Source: a bacterium (GTDB lineage: Bacteria; Patescibacteriota; Gracilibacteria; UBA4473). Taken from it: a DNA stretch of 64,000 bases. Below, in pieces: positions 50,141 through 58,076 of the stretch. The stretch covers positions 141,753-205,752 of the forward strand of contig JAACPJ010000003.1 in NCBI GenBank assembly GCA_009995455.1, read 5' to 3'. The position numbers were made by a program, and so were the translations under genes. Within the stretch, counting starts at the first letter, position 1. Every line of letters starts with the position of its first letter. Below the pieces are notes generated by a model. That model did no database searches, had not been told where the DNA came from, and was given only the letters and a program-made list of their open reading frames with translations.

Positions 50141-50650
50141 ATGAAAAAATTATTGTTGGTGTTGGTTGGCTTTACCTTGTTTGGATGTGCTGCCTCTGAT
50201 GTATCTACGCCCCTTGATACGACTGAAATTTCAGGCACGTTAGAGGCTGTGGACGGCTTAACCTATGAATTTGGAGATATTGATATAAATGGCGGTATTG
50301 TGTCTCGTGAGTTTGCTTTTGCCAATCAAAGTGATGAGCCTTTGTATATTTACGAAGCGACCACTTCTTGCGGTTGTACTACGGGCGAGATTGTCACAGA
50401 GGCCGAAACGTTTGGTCCGTTTGGCATGAGAAACGAAAGTCAGTCGACTATTACGATTGATCCGAATGAAACCTTTAAAGTGCGTATTAGTTATGATCCA
50501 ATGTTTCACGGGCCAACCGATTTAGGCGTCAGACAACGATCTTTGTTTTTATTCACCAGTGCGGCTTTCGATGGCACCGTGGTTCGACAATACGAAGGCC
50601 AACCTAATTTTACTGAGATGAGTGTTTCGGGGACCGTGGTTAGTTCTTAG
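50141..50650 (+). CDS. DUF1573 lipoprotein
   Basis: A lipoprotein of 169 aa (signal ending LFGCA) with the DUF1573 Ig-like fold: E-F-G-D-I-D-I-N-G-G-I-V-S-R-E-F-A-F-A-N, the cysteine motif S-C-G-C-T-T, and a V-R-I-S-Y-D-P strand. It is often found next to MauE-like proteins, as here. Confidence 0.88.
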   Translation: MKKLLLVLVGFTLFGCAASDVSTPLDTTEISGTLEAVDGLTYEFGDIDINGGIVSREFAFANQSDEPLYIYEATTSCGCTTGEIVTEAETFGPFGMRNESQSTITIDPNETFKVRISYDPMFHGPTDLGVRQRSLFLFTSAAFDGTVVRQYEGQPNFTEMSVSGTVVSS

Positions 50651-50655
50651 CTTCT

Positions 50656-51396
50656 TTACCCCTCTGTCTTACAGAATTTAATTTCATCTATTTCTAACTG
50701 GTAACCACCGCCGTTACCATCGTTAAGTATGAGGCCAATTTCACGAGCTTGGTTTTTATTAAAACCGTCGGCTTGAACTTTTCGTCCAAAATAGGTGGGC
50801 GCTAAATCGGCTATGTTTATGATGGCGGTTTGCCATCTATCTTCAGACGAAAAATTTAACGGGGCTTGGTATGATATACCTCGGCGGTTATTGTCTCTAA
50901 AGGTTAATTGGTAGCCTCGGCCATCACTTTTAGCTTTTATGACAACTTGGTTATAGGGCTCCAAAATGCCGGTTGGCATAAGCGCTCGCACCGACGTAAA
51001 CCCGCCCCCATTTAAGTTAATACTTCCCTTTAAAATCATTGAATTGTTTTTGATTTCAAAGTCGCCCTCAGATCGTCCACCCATAACGTTATCGTTCACC
51101 CGCTGCCATCTTACGGGTGAATTTTGTTCAAAATTATCGAAAATTTCACAGACTTCGGGTTCAATAATTTTTGCAGAAGGCGTCTCAATGGTTTCGGGTT
51201 TTGTTTCGTTGAGGCTCATAATTTGATTTGAATTTTCTACTTCAGGGTTAGTACTTTGCGGCTGATTTGTGGTTGCCCCATTGCAGCCAACTAAAAGCAG
51301 CAGACTTATCATCGCAAAAATTTTAAGAGGGTTTAAAGTCGCGTTTTTTGTTTCCATAGCTTTTTGGGCTTTAACCGCTGTGCTAAATTCAATCAT
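50656..51396 (-). CDS. CIA30 family lipoprotein
   Basis: A protein of 246 aa. After a long N-terminal stretch comes a lipoprotein signal (LLLLVGC), a Thr/Asn-rich linker, and the CIA30-type jelly-roll domain: W-x-x-V-N-D-N-V-M-G-G-R-S-E-G-D-F, G-G-F-T-S-V-R, and a C-terminal C. Its start overlaps the stop of the rhodanese gene by one base (TAATG). An internal ATG at 51357 is a possible alternative start closer to the signal. Confidence 0.82.
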   Translation of the reverse strand: MIEFSTAVKAQKAMETKNATLNPLKIFAMISLLLLVGCNGATTNQPQSTNPEVENSNQIMSLNETKPETIETPSAKIIEPEVCEIFDNFEQNSPVRWQRVNDNVMGGRSEGDFEIKNNSMILKGSINLNGGGFTSVRALMPTGILEPYNQVVIKAKSDGRGYQLTFRDNNRRGISYQAPLNFSSEDRWQTAIINIADLAPTYFGRKVQADGFNKNQAREIGLILNDGNGGGYQLEIDEIKFCKTEG

Positions 51397-51797
51397 TAAT
51401 CAGTGGCTTCTAAAGCTTTATCCCAGGCGTTTTTTCCGCCTTGCAGTTCGACTACGTTTTGAAATCCGGCTTCGCGCATCATCGACAGCGCTTGTGAACT
51501 GCGGTTGCCACTGCGGCAGTAGATTAAATAATTTTGCGTTTTATCGAGGGCGTTTATTTGCGCTGCAAAATCGTCGTCGTAAAAATTAATACTCAAAGCG
51601 TCCGCTTCAATTTTGCCGCCGTTTTTAGGCTGTTGTTCTTCGGGCGATCGTACATCTATTAAGGTGTAGTCATTGGTTTCGAGTAAAGTTTTAAACTCGG
51701 CGAGCGACACGGTCCTTAAGTTTTGGGTTGAGGCTTCAGGGCTATTACAACCCGTAACCATTAAAAACGATGCCAAAACCGCTAAATATTTTTTCAT
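51396..51797 (-). CDS. Rhodanese-like lipoprotein
   Basis: A sulfurtransferase-type domain in a lipoprotein of 133 aa, from the ATG at 51797 (MKKYLAVLASFLMVTGC). The rhodanese fold has L-I-D-V-R-S-P-E-E and the active-site cysteine in Y-C-R-S-G-N-R-S. It is translationally coupled to the CIA30 gene. Confidence 0.9.
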   Translation of the reverse strand: MKKYLAVLASFLMVTGCNSPEASTQNLRTVSLAEFKTLLETNDYTLIDVRSPEEQQPKNGGKIEADALSINFYDDDFAAQINALDKTQNYLIYCRSGNRSSQALSMMREAGFQNVVELQGGKNAWDKALEATD

Positions 51798-51826
51798 GAT
51801 TGGTTTGAGCATAGCTTAATTTAAAA

Positions 51827-51855
51827 TTGAGTAATAGTTCTCGCCAAGTTAAAAT
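51827..51855 (+). promoter_or_regulatory. Promoter at the 185-aa protein gene (leaderless)
   Basis: TTGAGT at 51827-51832, an exact 17-bp spacer and TAAAAT at 51850-51855, eight bases before the ATG at 51864. Confidence 0.6.
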
Positions 51856-51863
51856 TATTTAAA

Positions 51864-52421
51864 ATGAAAATTTTTAAAAATTGGCTTTTGTTCACGGTTT
51901 GGACTTTGGCGCCTGTTACCAGTGTTTTTGCTTTAATGTATAATCCTGAGAGAACCGCCATTAGTAATAAAATAAATAAATATATAGAAATAAGAAAACT
52001 CGTTGATCCTAATGTAAACTTATCTGAAACTAGAGCTGGGAGTGGTATTGTTTTGAGCGTGAGTGAATACGTAGGCCCTTTAAAAGAATTTCCTCAAGAT
52101 ATGGATTATAGAAAAAACATGGAAGATTTTAGAGTCATACCCATGGAAGAAATTGAGGCCGCTTTAGCGAATCCAGAATCTGTTTTAGAGGCTTATTTAG
52201 CGAAGCCGGGGAATCGGTTTGCCGTTGAAGAAGCGCCTGTGTCCGACTTAATAACTACTGAATCTTTCGTGGTTGATGAATTGATTGAAGCTGAAAATTC
52301 AAACATCTCTAAACCTAGATTGTCTCAAGAACTGTTAATTGAGGTCGATGAGATTGAGCCAGAGCCTTTTATGAAACGCTTTTGGTTTCATATGAAAAAC
52401 TACTTTAGATTTGGATTTTAA
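51864..52421 (+). CDS. Exported hypothetical protein, 185 aa
   Basis: No family recognised. A signal peptide or anchor (about 1-24, ending VFA) is followed by an acidic, mostly helical region without cysteines. The C-terminal WFHMKNYFRFGF is aromatic and amphipathic, like the end of the truncated cysteine-repeat protein at 1-1085 (which also ends in an aromatic Lys-Tyr-His/Arg tail). It stands alone with its own promoter. Confidence 0.55.
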   Translation: MKIFKNWLLFTVWTLAPVTSVFALMYNPERTAISNKINKYIEIRKLVDPNVNLSETRAGSGIVLSVSEYVGPLKEFPQDMDYRKNMEDFRVIPMEEIEAALANPESVLEAYLAKPGNRFAVEEAPVSDLITTESFVVDELIEAENSNISKPRLSQELLIEVDEIEPEPFMKRFWFHMKNYFRFGF

Positions 52422-52437
52422 TTTATCGGTTTTGTTT

Positions 52438-52516
52438 TTAGTCAGCAGGGGACTTGCGCAGCATATAGAGTTCCATTTTTAAATCACTCATTTTGTTTTT
52501 GACCAAAATATCATAA
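52438..52516 (-). pseudogene. 3' remnant of a DUF2164 gene
   Basis: On the minus strand the last codons read VKNKMSDLKMELYMLRKSPAD and stop, nearly identical to the end of the intact DUF2164 protein at 57671-57934 (VEDKIGDLKMELYMLRKSPSD). Most differences between the two DNAs are silent. No start or N-terminal two-thirds is present; the DNA upstream is taken up by the DtxR-like gene. Confidence 0.75.
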
Positions 52517-52528
52517 ATAAGAACAATT

Positions 52529-53044
52529 ATGTTAATGGGCAATAACAAAAATCTTACACCTGTCGCGACTAAATACTTGCAAGTGATTGAAGCCTTGGCT
52601 CAGCAGGGTTCAGTGCGGCAAGTGGACGTGGCCAAGTATTTAAAGGTAAGACCTTCAACCTGTTTTGAGAGCGTGCTGCGCTTAATGCAGAAAGGTTATA
52701 TTAAAGAAGACCAAAATAAGTTTTTATGGTTAACCCCATTAGGCACACAAACATTGACCCCAATTAAACAGAACCAATATATATTTGCGTTTTTTTTTCG
52801 TGAGGTCTTGGGCCGTTGTTGTGAAGATTCTCGTGCTATAGGAGCCCAAATTGAACCGATTTTAGATTTAGATACCACCTTAGAGATGTGCCGGTTTAAT
52901 AATTTTTTAGATCATATTAAAAATAAAAAAGTCGATTTTTGGGCCGAATGGAAAAACTTTCAACTTAATCCAGAGGCGGATGAATCGTGTCAAGGTTGTG
53001 CTCATAAGGCTCACTGTATGAAGCTCCGAAAATCTCAGTTATAA
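52529..53044 (+). CDS. DtxR/MntR-like regulator with C-terminal Cys cluster
   Basis: A protein of 171 aa. The N-terminal winged helix (about 8-65) reads as in DtxR: K-Y-L-Q-V-I-E-A-L, V-D-V-A-K-Y-L-K-V-R-P-S-T-C. The dimerisation region (about 75-130) lacks the expected metal ligands: the C-x-x-E-H group of MntR reads A-Q-I-E-P. Instead, the C-terminus has C154-x2-C157-x5-C163 with two His between. It might use an iron-sulfur or zinc centre. It is convergent with pflA and overlaps it by 10 bp, suggesting a regulatory link to fermentation. Confidence 0.75.
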   Translation: MLMGNNKNLTPVATKYLQVIEALAQQGSVRQVDVAKYLKVRPSTCFESVLRLMQKGYIKEDQNKFLWLTPLGTQTLTPIKQNQYIFAFFFREVLGRCCEDSRAIGAQIEPILDLDTTLEMCRFNNFLDHIKNKKVDFWAEWKNFQLNPEADESCQGCAHKAHCMKLRKSQL

Positions 53045-53865
53045 TTGCACAGCACATCAAAACCGGCGGTTTTAAAAAAATCTATGACAGTTTTAATTTC
53101 AGATTTGGTTGGAATTTTTACGTGACCAAATTCGTACGGTGTACTAATTAAAGCCCATTTATCTTGCCCCGTTTGGTGAAAGGGTAGTACCTCAATGATA
53201 TTTAGATGATGGCCTTTAAGTAACTGGGTAAATTTGGTTAAATAGGTTTCTGAATCTGTTAAGCCTGGAATCAGTACGTAGCGAATCCAGATCGCTTTGT
53301 TTTGGCCAGAAAGCCAAGCCAGATTTTCTAGAATAATTTCGTTACGGACTCCCGTTAGAGTTTTATGATCTTCTGAATTTAATTGTTTAATACTGACCAG
53401 AAATAAATCGGTGTTAATGGCAATTTTCTTTAAGTTTTCAATGCTTGTATAAAGTGAGGTATCAACGGCGGTATGAATTTCTTCTTCTTTACAGAATTCT
53501 AAGCAGGCTTGTAAAAAGGGCGCTTGAAACACAGGGTCTCCTCCGCTAAAAGTAACCCCCCCACCGGAAGCCTGAAAGTAGGATTTATTGCGACTTACTG
53601 TTTTGGCTAATTGTTCTGGGGTCATCCGAGTGCCGTTGCCCGTTTGTGTCACATCCACGTTATGACAGTATTTACACTTCATGGGGCAACCAGCTAAAAA
53701 TACAACCGTTCTTATGCCTGGACCATCAACGGTCCCCATCGATTCAATAGAATGCACATAGCCACTTGGTTCGGACTCTCTCGTTTCCGTATCTAACGTT
53801 TGGCCTGCTTGTGTGACATGGTTTCGATCCAGGGCATGAAGCTTTATGTTTTTAGGTTTGGCCAT
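53035..53865 (-). CDS. pflA: Pyruvate formate-lyase activating enzyme
   Basis: A radical SAM enzyme of 276 aa that installs the glycyl radical on PflB. The [4Fe-4S] ligand motif is [10 protein letters not shown]; a [10 protein letters not shown] segment binds SAM. It overlaps pflB by 14 bp on the same strand. Confidence 0.95.
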   Translation of the reverse strand: MAKPKNIKLHALDRNHVTQAGQTLDTETRESEPSGYVHSIESMGTVDGPGIRTVVFLAGCPMKCKYCHNVDVTQTGNGTRMTPEQLAKTVSRNKSYFQASGGGVTFSGGDPVFQAPFLQACLEFCKEEEIHTAVDTSLYTSIENLKKIAINTDLFLVSIKQLNSEDHKTLTGVRNEIILENLAWLSGQNKAIWIRYVLIPGLTDSETYLTKFTQLLKGHHLNIIEVLPFHQTGQDKWALISTPYEFGHVKIPTKSEIKTVIDFFKTAGFDVLCNYN

Positions 53866-56074
53866 GAAAGGTGCGTGAGAGAACTTCTTCTTGTTGACTT
53901 AGACTTAGACTTACAAACCGAACGGCATATCCTGAAACTCTGATAGTAAGGTTCGAATACGTTTCGGGCTTCTTCATGGCGTCACGCAGTGTGTCTTCGT
54001 TCAGAACATTGACGTTTAAATGGTGCGCCTTTTGCTGGAAATAGCCATCAAGCAAGGCTTTTAAGTTTTGGACGCGAAGTGTGTTATCTTTCCCGAGTCC
54101 TTCAGGCGTAATTGAGAACGTGTTAGAAATGCCATCGGCACAATACTCATACGGTAGTTTTGCCACAGAGTTGAGCGAAGCAATTGCCCCGAGGCGGTCA
54201 CGGTTGTGCATGGGGTTAGCGCCTGGGGCAAAGGCTTCACCGGATTTCCGACCATCAGGAGTGGCTCCTGTTTTGCTGCCATACATAACGTTAGAGGTAA
54301 TGGTGAGCACTGATAAGGTGTGTTGAGCGTTTCGATAGGTAGGATATTTTTTTAGGGCTTGGTGAAACTTTTTCACCACTTCGATCGCAATGTCATCCAC
54401 GCGATCATCGTCAGTGCCATAAGTAGGAAAATTACCTGTGACTTTAAAATCTATGGTTAACCCTTCCTGGTTACGAACTGGCTTCACTTTGGCGTGTTTA
54501 ATAGCGGACAAGCTATCGACTAACACCGAAAAACCCGCAATTCCAAAGGCCATCAAGCGTTCCACTTCCGTGTCGTGCAGTGCCATTTGGCTATTTTCGT
54601 AGTAATACCGGTCGTGTGAATAATGAATTAAGTTCATAGTGCCAACGTAGCGTTCGGCCACCCAATCCATGTACTGAAATAGTCGGGCTGAAACTTCATC
54701 ATAATTAAGGAGATTTTGATCTTTTAATGGTGACATATCAGGAATGATTGGCGAGCCGTCTAATTCATCACGACCTTCATTTAGGATGAGCAGTAACAGT
54801 TTGGCTAAATTACAACGAGCGCCAAAATACTGCATTTGCTGACCAACTTTCATCGCCGAAACACAACAGGCAATCGCGTAGTCATCTTTAAATTCTGGCC
54901 GCATAATGTCGTCGTTTTCAAACTGCAGTGCCGAGGTGTCTATTGCTACTTGGCTGACATAAGCTTTAAAATTTTCTGGAAGCCTTTCCGACCACAACAC
55001 CGTTAAATTAGGTTCTGGTGACGTATCTAGGTTTTTTAAAGTGTGTAAAAAACGAAAGGTGGTTTTGGTCACGAGTGTGCGCCCGTCTTGCGCCATACCG
55101 CCTAAAGCCAGTGTTATCCAGGTGGGGTCTCCAGCAAAAATTTCATTGTATTCTGGTACTCGCAGCTGTTTGACCAGTCTTAATTTGATTACAAAATCAT
55201 CAATAATTTCTTGAATTTCACTTTCGGTCATTGTTCCAGATTGCAACTCTTGCTCGGCAAAAATATCTAAAAAAGCGTCAATACGCCCAAGGCTCATAGC
55301 GGCGCCATCTTGTTCTTTTACCGCGGCTAAATAGCCAAAGTATAACCATTGTACGGCTTGGGTGAAATTCTGGGCGGGGGCAGAAATATCAAAACCGTAA
55401 CTTTTGGCCATGGTTTTAAGATCTTGCAAAGCCTGGATTTGCCAGCCTATTTCTTCCCGTAGTTGCAGGTTACTGCTATCAGGAAACGAAATTTTTTCGT
55501 CGAGATATTTTTGTTTATCTTTAATCAGCTGGTCGATGCCATATAAGGCTACGCGTCTGTAGTCGCCAATAATCCGGCCTCGGCCATAGTTATCGGGCAA
55601 TCCCGTGATTAAACTCTTAGAGCGGAGTAGTTTGCCGTCTGGCGTATGAAATTTTTCCCAGTGTTTATACAGACCAAATACACCATCGTTATGCGTAGTG
55701 ACAAAGTTTTCGTAGGCCCACTTAACGTCTGGATTTAAATTTTGGTTATAGCTACTACAGGCATTATCTACCATTCGAATACCGCCTTTAGGCTTAATCG
55801 CTCGTTTTAGAGGGCTATCTGCTTGTAGGCCCACAATGATTTCTTGGGCCTGATCTAAATAGCCTGGCTTATGACTGGTAATGGTGGCGGGGGTTTCGGC
55901 GTCTAGGTCTAACACGCCGCCCCGTTTTCGTTCTTCAGTTTGCAGCGCTTCTAATTGTTTTTTTAAGTCTTTGGTTCTGTGGGTGGCGGGGGCTAAAAAA
56001 AGTCCATCTCCTTCATAGGGCAGATAGTGTTTTTGAATGTAGGACCCGACATCAATGTAAACGCTTTCTTTCAT
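53852..56074 (-). CDS. pflB: Formate C-acetyltransferase (pyruvate formate-lyase)
   Basis: Cleaves pyruvate with CoA to acetyl-CoA and formate under anaerobic conditions. 740 aa from the ATG at 56074 (MKESVY); a longer frame from 56110 adds 12 residues. Adjacent catalytic Cys403-Cys404 (AIACCVS) and the glycyl-radical motif R-V-S-G-Y-A-V-R-F with Gly715 near the C-terminus are intact. A TACTAT box seven bases upstream of the chosen start supports it. pflA follows with a 14-bp overlap. Confidence 0.96.
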   Translation of the reverse strand: MKESVYIDVGSYIQKHYLPYEGDGLFLAPATHRTKDLKKQLEALQTEERKRGGVLDLDAETPATITSHKPGYLDQAQEIIVGLQADSPLKRAIKPKGGIRMVDNACSSYNQNLNPDVKWAYENFVTTHNDGVFGLYKHWEKFHTPDGKLLRSKSLITGLPDNYGRGRIIGDYRRVALYGIDQLIKDKQKYLDEKISFPDSSNLQLREEIGWQIQALQDLKTMAKSYGFDISAPAQNFTQAVQWLYFGYLAAVKEQDGAAMSLGRIDAFLDIFAEQELQSGTMTESEIQEIIDDFVIKLRLVKQLRVPEYNEIFAGDPTWITLALGGMAQDGRTLVTKTTFRFLHTLKNLDTSPEPNLTVLWSERLPENFKAYVSQVAIDTSALQFENDDIMRPEFKDDYAIACCVSAMKVGQQMQYFGARCNLAKLLLLILNEGRDELDGSPIIPDMSPLKDQNLLNYDEVSARLFQYMDWVAERYVGTMNLIHYSHDRYYYENSQMALHDTEVERLMAFGIAGFSVLVDSLSAIKHAKVKPVRNQEGLTIDFKVTGNFPTYGTDDDRVDDIAIEVVKKFHQALKKYPTYRNAQHTLSVLTITSNVMYGSKTGATPDGRKSGEAFAPGANPMHNRDRLGAIASLNSVAKLPYEYCADGISNTFSITPEGLGKDNTLRVQNLKALLDGYFQQKAHHLNVNVLNEDTLRDAMKKPETYSNLTIRVSGYAVRFVSLSLSQQEEVLSRTFHGQT

Positions 56075-56081
56075 GCTTTCG

Positions 56082-56087
56082 ATAGTA
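56082..56087 (-). promoter_or_regulatory. -10 box of pflB
   Basis: TACTAT on the minus strand, seven bases before the ATG at 56074. The -35 region is poor, as expected for an activated promoter. Confidence 0.45.
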
Positions 56088-56122
56088 ATCAGCCAGTAGA
56101 TAAAATGCACTGAAAACCAATG

Positions 56123-56142
56123 CTATTCGGTCGACCGAATAG
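56123..56142. promoter_or_regulatory. Perfect 20-bp palindrome between pflB and ribH
   Basis: CTATTCGGTC followed directly by its reverse complement GACCGAATAG. It lies about 35 bp upstream of the pflB -10 and 69 bp before ribH, a good position for an activator or repressor of either gene. No second copy was seen in the window. Confidence 0.8.
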
Positions 56143-56210
56143 GCTGGAAAATACTTGTTGGGTTGGTTTGCGTCGCTTAAAATTGCGAAACATTTATAAA
56201 CAATTGTTAT

Positions 56211-56627
56211 ATGATTTTGATTGTCGCAGCCCAATTTGATAAGTCTGGAAATGACGTTATAGAAGGTTTAATTGCTTCGGCTATAATCGTTCTGGAGTCC
56301 CATAAAATGTCTTACAAATTGGTGCGAGTTCCTGGGGCAGTAGAAATTCCGATAGCGGTACAACGATGTGTTTATGCCGACCCAAAGATAGATGCGGTGA
56401 TCGCCTTAGGTTGTGTTATTAAAGGGGAATCCGATCATTACGAACTAGTGACCCAATCGGTCACTCAGGGATTAACGGCTTTAGCTTTAAAGTTAGATCT
56501 GCCTGTAGTTCAGGGCGTACTGGCCTGCCATAATGCGGGGCAAGCCACTGATAGAATTAGTTTAGGGGATGAGTTTGCTCAGACCGCGCTTGCTTTGCTT
56601 GAGACTTTACCACCTCGAACCCGATGA
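56211..56627 (+). CDS. ribH: 6,7-dimethyl-8-ribityllumazine synthase
   Basis: Riboflavin pathway, penultimate step. 138 aa. R-V-P-G-A-V-E-I-P, A-L-G-C-V-I-K-G-E-S-D-H-Y with the catalytic His, and a late G-V-L-A-C motif followed by Gln-Ala and Arg. Its TGA overlaps the ATG of ribB (ATGA). No FMN riboswitch is visible upstream. Confidence 0.93.
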   Translation: MILIVAAQFDKSGNDVIEGLIASAIIVLESHKMSYKLVRVPGAVEIPIAVQRCVYADPKIDAVIALGCVIKGESDHYELVTQSVTQGLTALALKLDLPVVQGVLACHNAGQATDRISLGDEFAQTALALLETLPPRTR

Positions 56628-57217
56628 ATCCTTTAGCTATTTTTGCTTTCGGTGGTTGGGTATTGATTCATGATCATGAACGAGAACATGAAGCCGATTT
56701 ATGTTGCTTGGCTGAGTTTGTGACGCCAGAAAAAATCAATTTTTTACTGCATCAAGCGCGAGGACTTATTTGTGTGGCTTGTGATTCAGCTTTACTGAGT
56801 CGCTTGAAAATACCGTTAATGTGCGAAGATAACCAGAATAATCATGGTACTAATTTTTGTGTATCGGTGGATTTAGCGTTTGGCATTTCTACGGGCGTAT
56901 CTGCATTTGATCGTGCGGCAACCATTAAACATTTGGCGAATCCGGTCGCTCAAGCGACTGATTTTGTAAAGCCAGGGCATACTTTTCCTTTAAAAGCGCT
57001 CGATCCAGAAAAGCGTTTTGGTCACACAGAAGCGACGGTCTCGCTCGCGCAAATGGTGGGGAAAACGCCAGCGGTAGTTATTTGCGAAGTGCTTAATGAA
57101 GTTGGTTATAAGGCGAGTTTTTCTGAAATCTTGGCTTTAGGGAAAACCCATAACATTCCCGTTTTAGATTTGAAAACATTACAGTCGCAAATTAATACGC
57201 CAGTACTAACGGCTTAA
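56624..57217 (+). CDS. ribB: 3,4-dihydroxy-2-butanone 4-phosphate synthase
   Basis: Makes the four-carbon unit used by RibH from ribulose 5-phosphate. 197 aa. The late motifs G-I-S-T-G-V-S-A-F-D-R-A, F-V-K-P-G-H-T-F-P-L, and R-F-G-H-T-E-A are strong. The N-terminal acidic loop reads H-D-H-E-R-E-H-E-A-D-L rather than the usual D-D-E-D-R-E-x-E-G-D-L, an unusual variant. It overlaps ribH by four bases. GTP cyclohydrolase II, RibD and riboflavin synthase are not in the window. Confidence 0.93.
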   Translation: MNPLAIFAFGGWVLIHDHEREHEADLCCLAEFVTPEKINFLLHQARGLICVACDSALLSRLKIPLMCEDNQNNHGTNFCVSVDLAFGISTGVSAFDRAATIKHLANPVAQATDFVKPGHTFPLKALDPEKRFGHTEATVSLAQMVGKTPAVVICEVLNEVGYKASFSEILALGKTHNIPVLDLKTLQSQINTPVLTA

Positions 57218-57253
57218 TGCGGGCTGCTTTTTAATTATAATCTTTAATCTACT

Positions 57254-57625
57254 ATGAAACTTTCCGAATCAATACTTCACGTGCTTTTATCGGCACAGGC
57301 TAAGGCTTTGGCTACTACGGGACCGGCGGGGTTGAATGTGGTACCGGTTTCCACGGTCAGAATCATTGAAGATGAAGTCTATTTAGTCGATTGTTTTTTT
57401 AATAAAACACGTCAGAATCTTCAGGCAGAAAATGAAGTCGCCCTTACCTTTTGGAGTGGGTTAATTGGATATCAACTAAAAGCGGAAACTGAATATTTAT
57501 CGTTTGGGGGTGCCTTTGAAAAAATTTCGAAATGGGCTCAACAGCATTATCCTGAACGGAAAGTGCATGGGGTCATCAAATTGAAACCAGTAGAAATTTT
57601 TGATATATCAGTGCCAAGACTTTAA
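57254..57625 (+). CDS. Pyridoxamine 5'-phosphate oxidase-family protein
   Basis: A flavin-binding split-barrel protein of 123 aa: A-L-A-T-T-G-P-A-G-L-N-V-V-P-V-S-T, then V-Y-L-V-D and the K-T-R-Q-N-L loop. The family binds FMN or F420, which suits its position 36 bp behind two riboflavin genes. The substrate is unknown. Confidence 0.85.
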   Translation: MKLSESILHVLLSAQAKALATTGPAGLNVVPVSTVRIIEDEVYLVDCFFNKTRQNLQAENEVALTFWSGLIGYQLKAETEYLSFGGAFEKISKWAQQHYPERKVHGVIKLKPVEIFDISVPRL

Positions 57626-57670
57626 AAGTAGGGACAGAGAATTTTTTCGATAAGATGGTGTTGGTTTTGC

Positions 57671-57934
57671 TTAGTCAGAAGGGGATTTGCGCAACATATA
57701 AAGTTCCATTTTTAAATCGCCTATTTTATCTTCTACCAGTCGTTCGGTGCTATCTACGCCTTCGTTGTAGATTTCAATGGCGGTGAGTTGTAAAAATTTA
57801 TCCAGCAGTAAATCAGCTCGAATAACGCCCAGGTCTTCATCAAATTCGGTTTGGTAAAAGCGTCTGAGTTCATCTATAACGGTTTTTCTTGATTCGTCCG
57901 GTAACATATCCCAATTTTTTCGCACGTGATTCAT
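57671..57934 (-). CDS. DUF2164 family protein
   Basis: A small helical protein of 87 aa matching DUF2164: I-D-E-L-R-R-F-Y-Q-T-E-F-D-E-D-L-G, A-D-L-L-L-D-K-F-L, I-Y-N-E-G-V-D and a C-terminal M-E-L-Y-M-L. Function unknown. A closely related 3' remnant lies at 52438-52516. Confidence 0.8.
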   Translation of the reverse strand: MNHVRKNWDMLPDESRKTVIDELRRFYQTEFDEDLGVIRADLLLDKFLQLTAIEIYNEGVDSTERLVEDKIGDLKMELYMLRKSPSD

Positions 57935-58016
57935 GGTTTTGGTTTAGAATTTGAATTTGAGTTTAGCGGTTTTGGAAGGATGGGGGAATTTGATTTTTTC
58001 TGACGTAAATCATTTG

Positions 58017-58045
58017 TTGACTTTTGTTTAAACAAGTTGTATAAT
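58017..58045 (+). promoter_or_regulatory. Consensus promoter of the large adhesin gene
   Basis: TTGACT at 58017-58022, an exact 17-bp spacer and TATAAT at 58040-58045, leaving about 25 bases of leader before the ATG at 58077. Confidence 0.8.
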
Positions 58046-58076
58046 TATATGATATTTTTTAACTTAACCCCTCGAA

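Noticed and set aside
56624..56627. Possible UGA=Gly genetic code (Gracilibacteria/Absconditabacteria)
   Set aside because: TGA ends genes cleanly with ATGA overlaps here and at two other sites, and glycine motifs use GGN codons.
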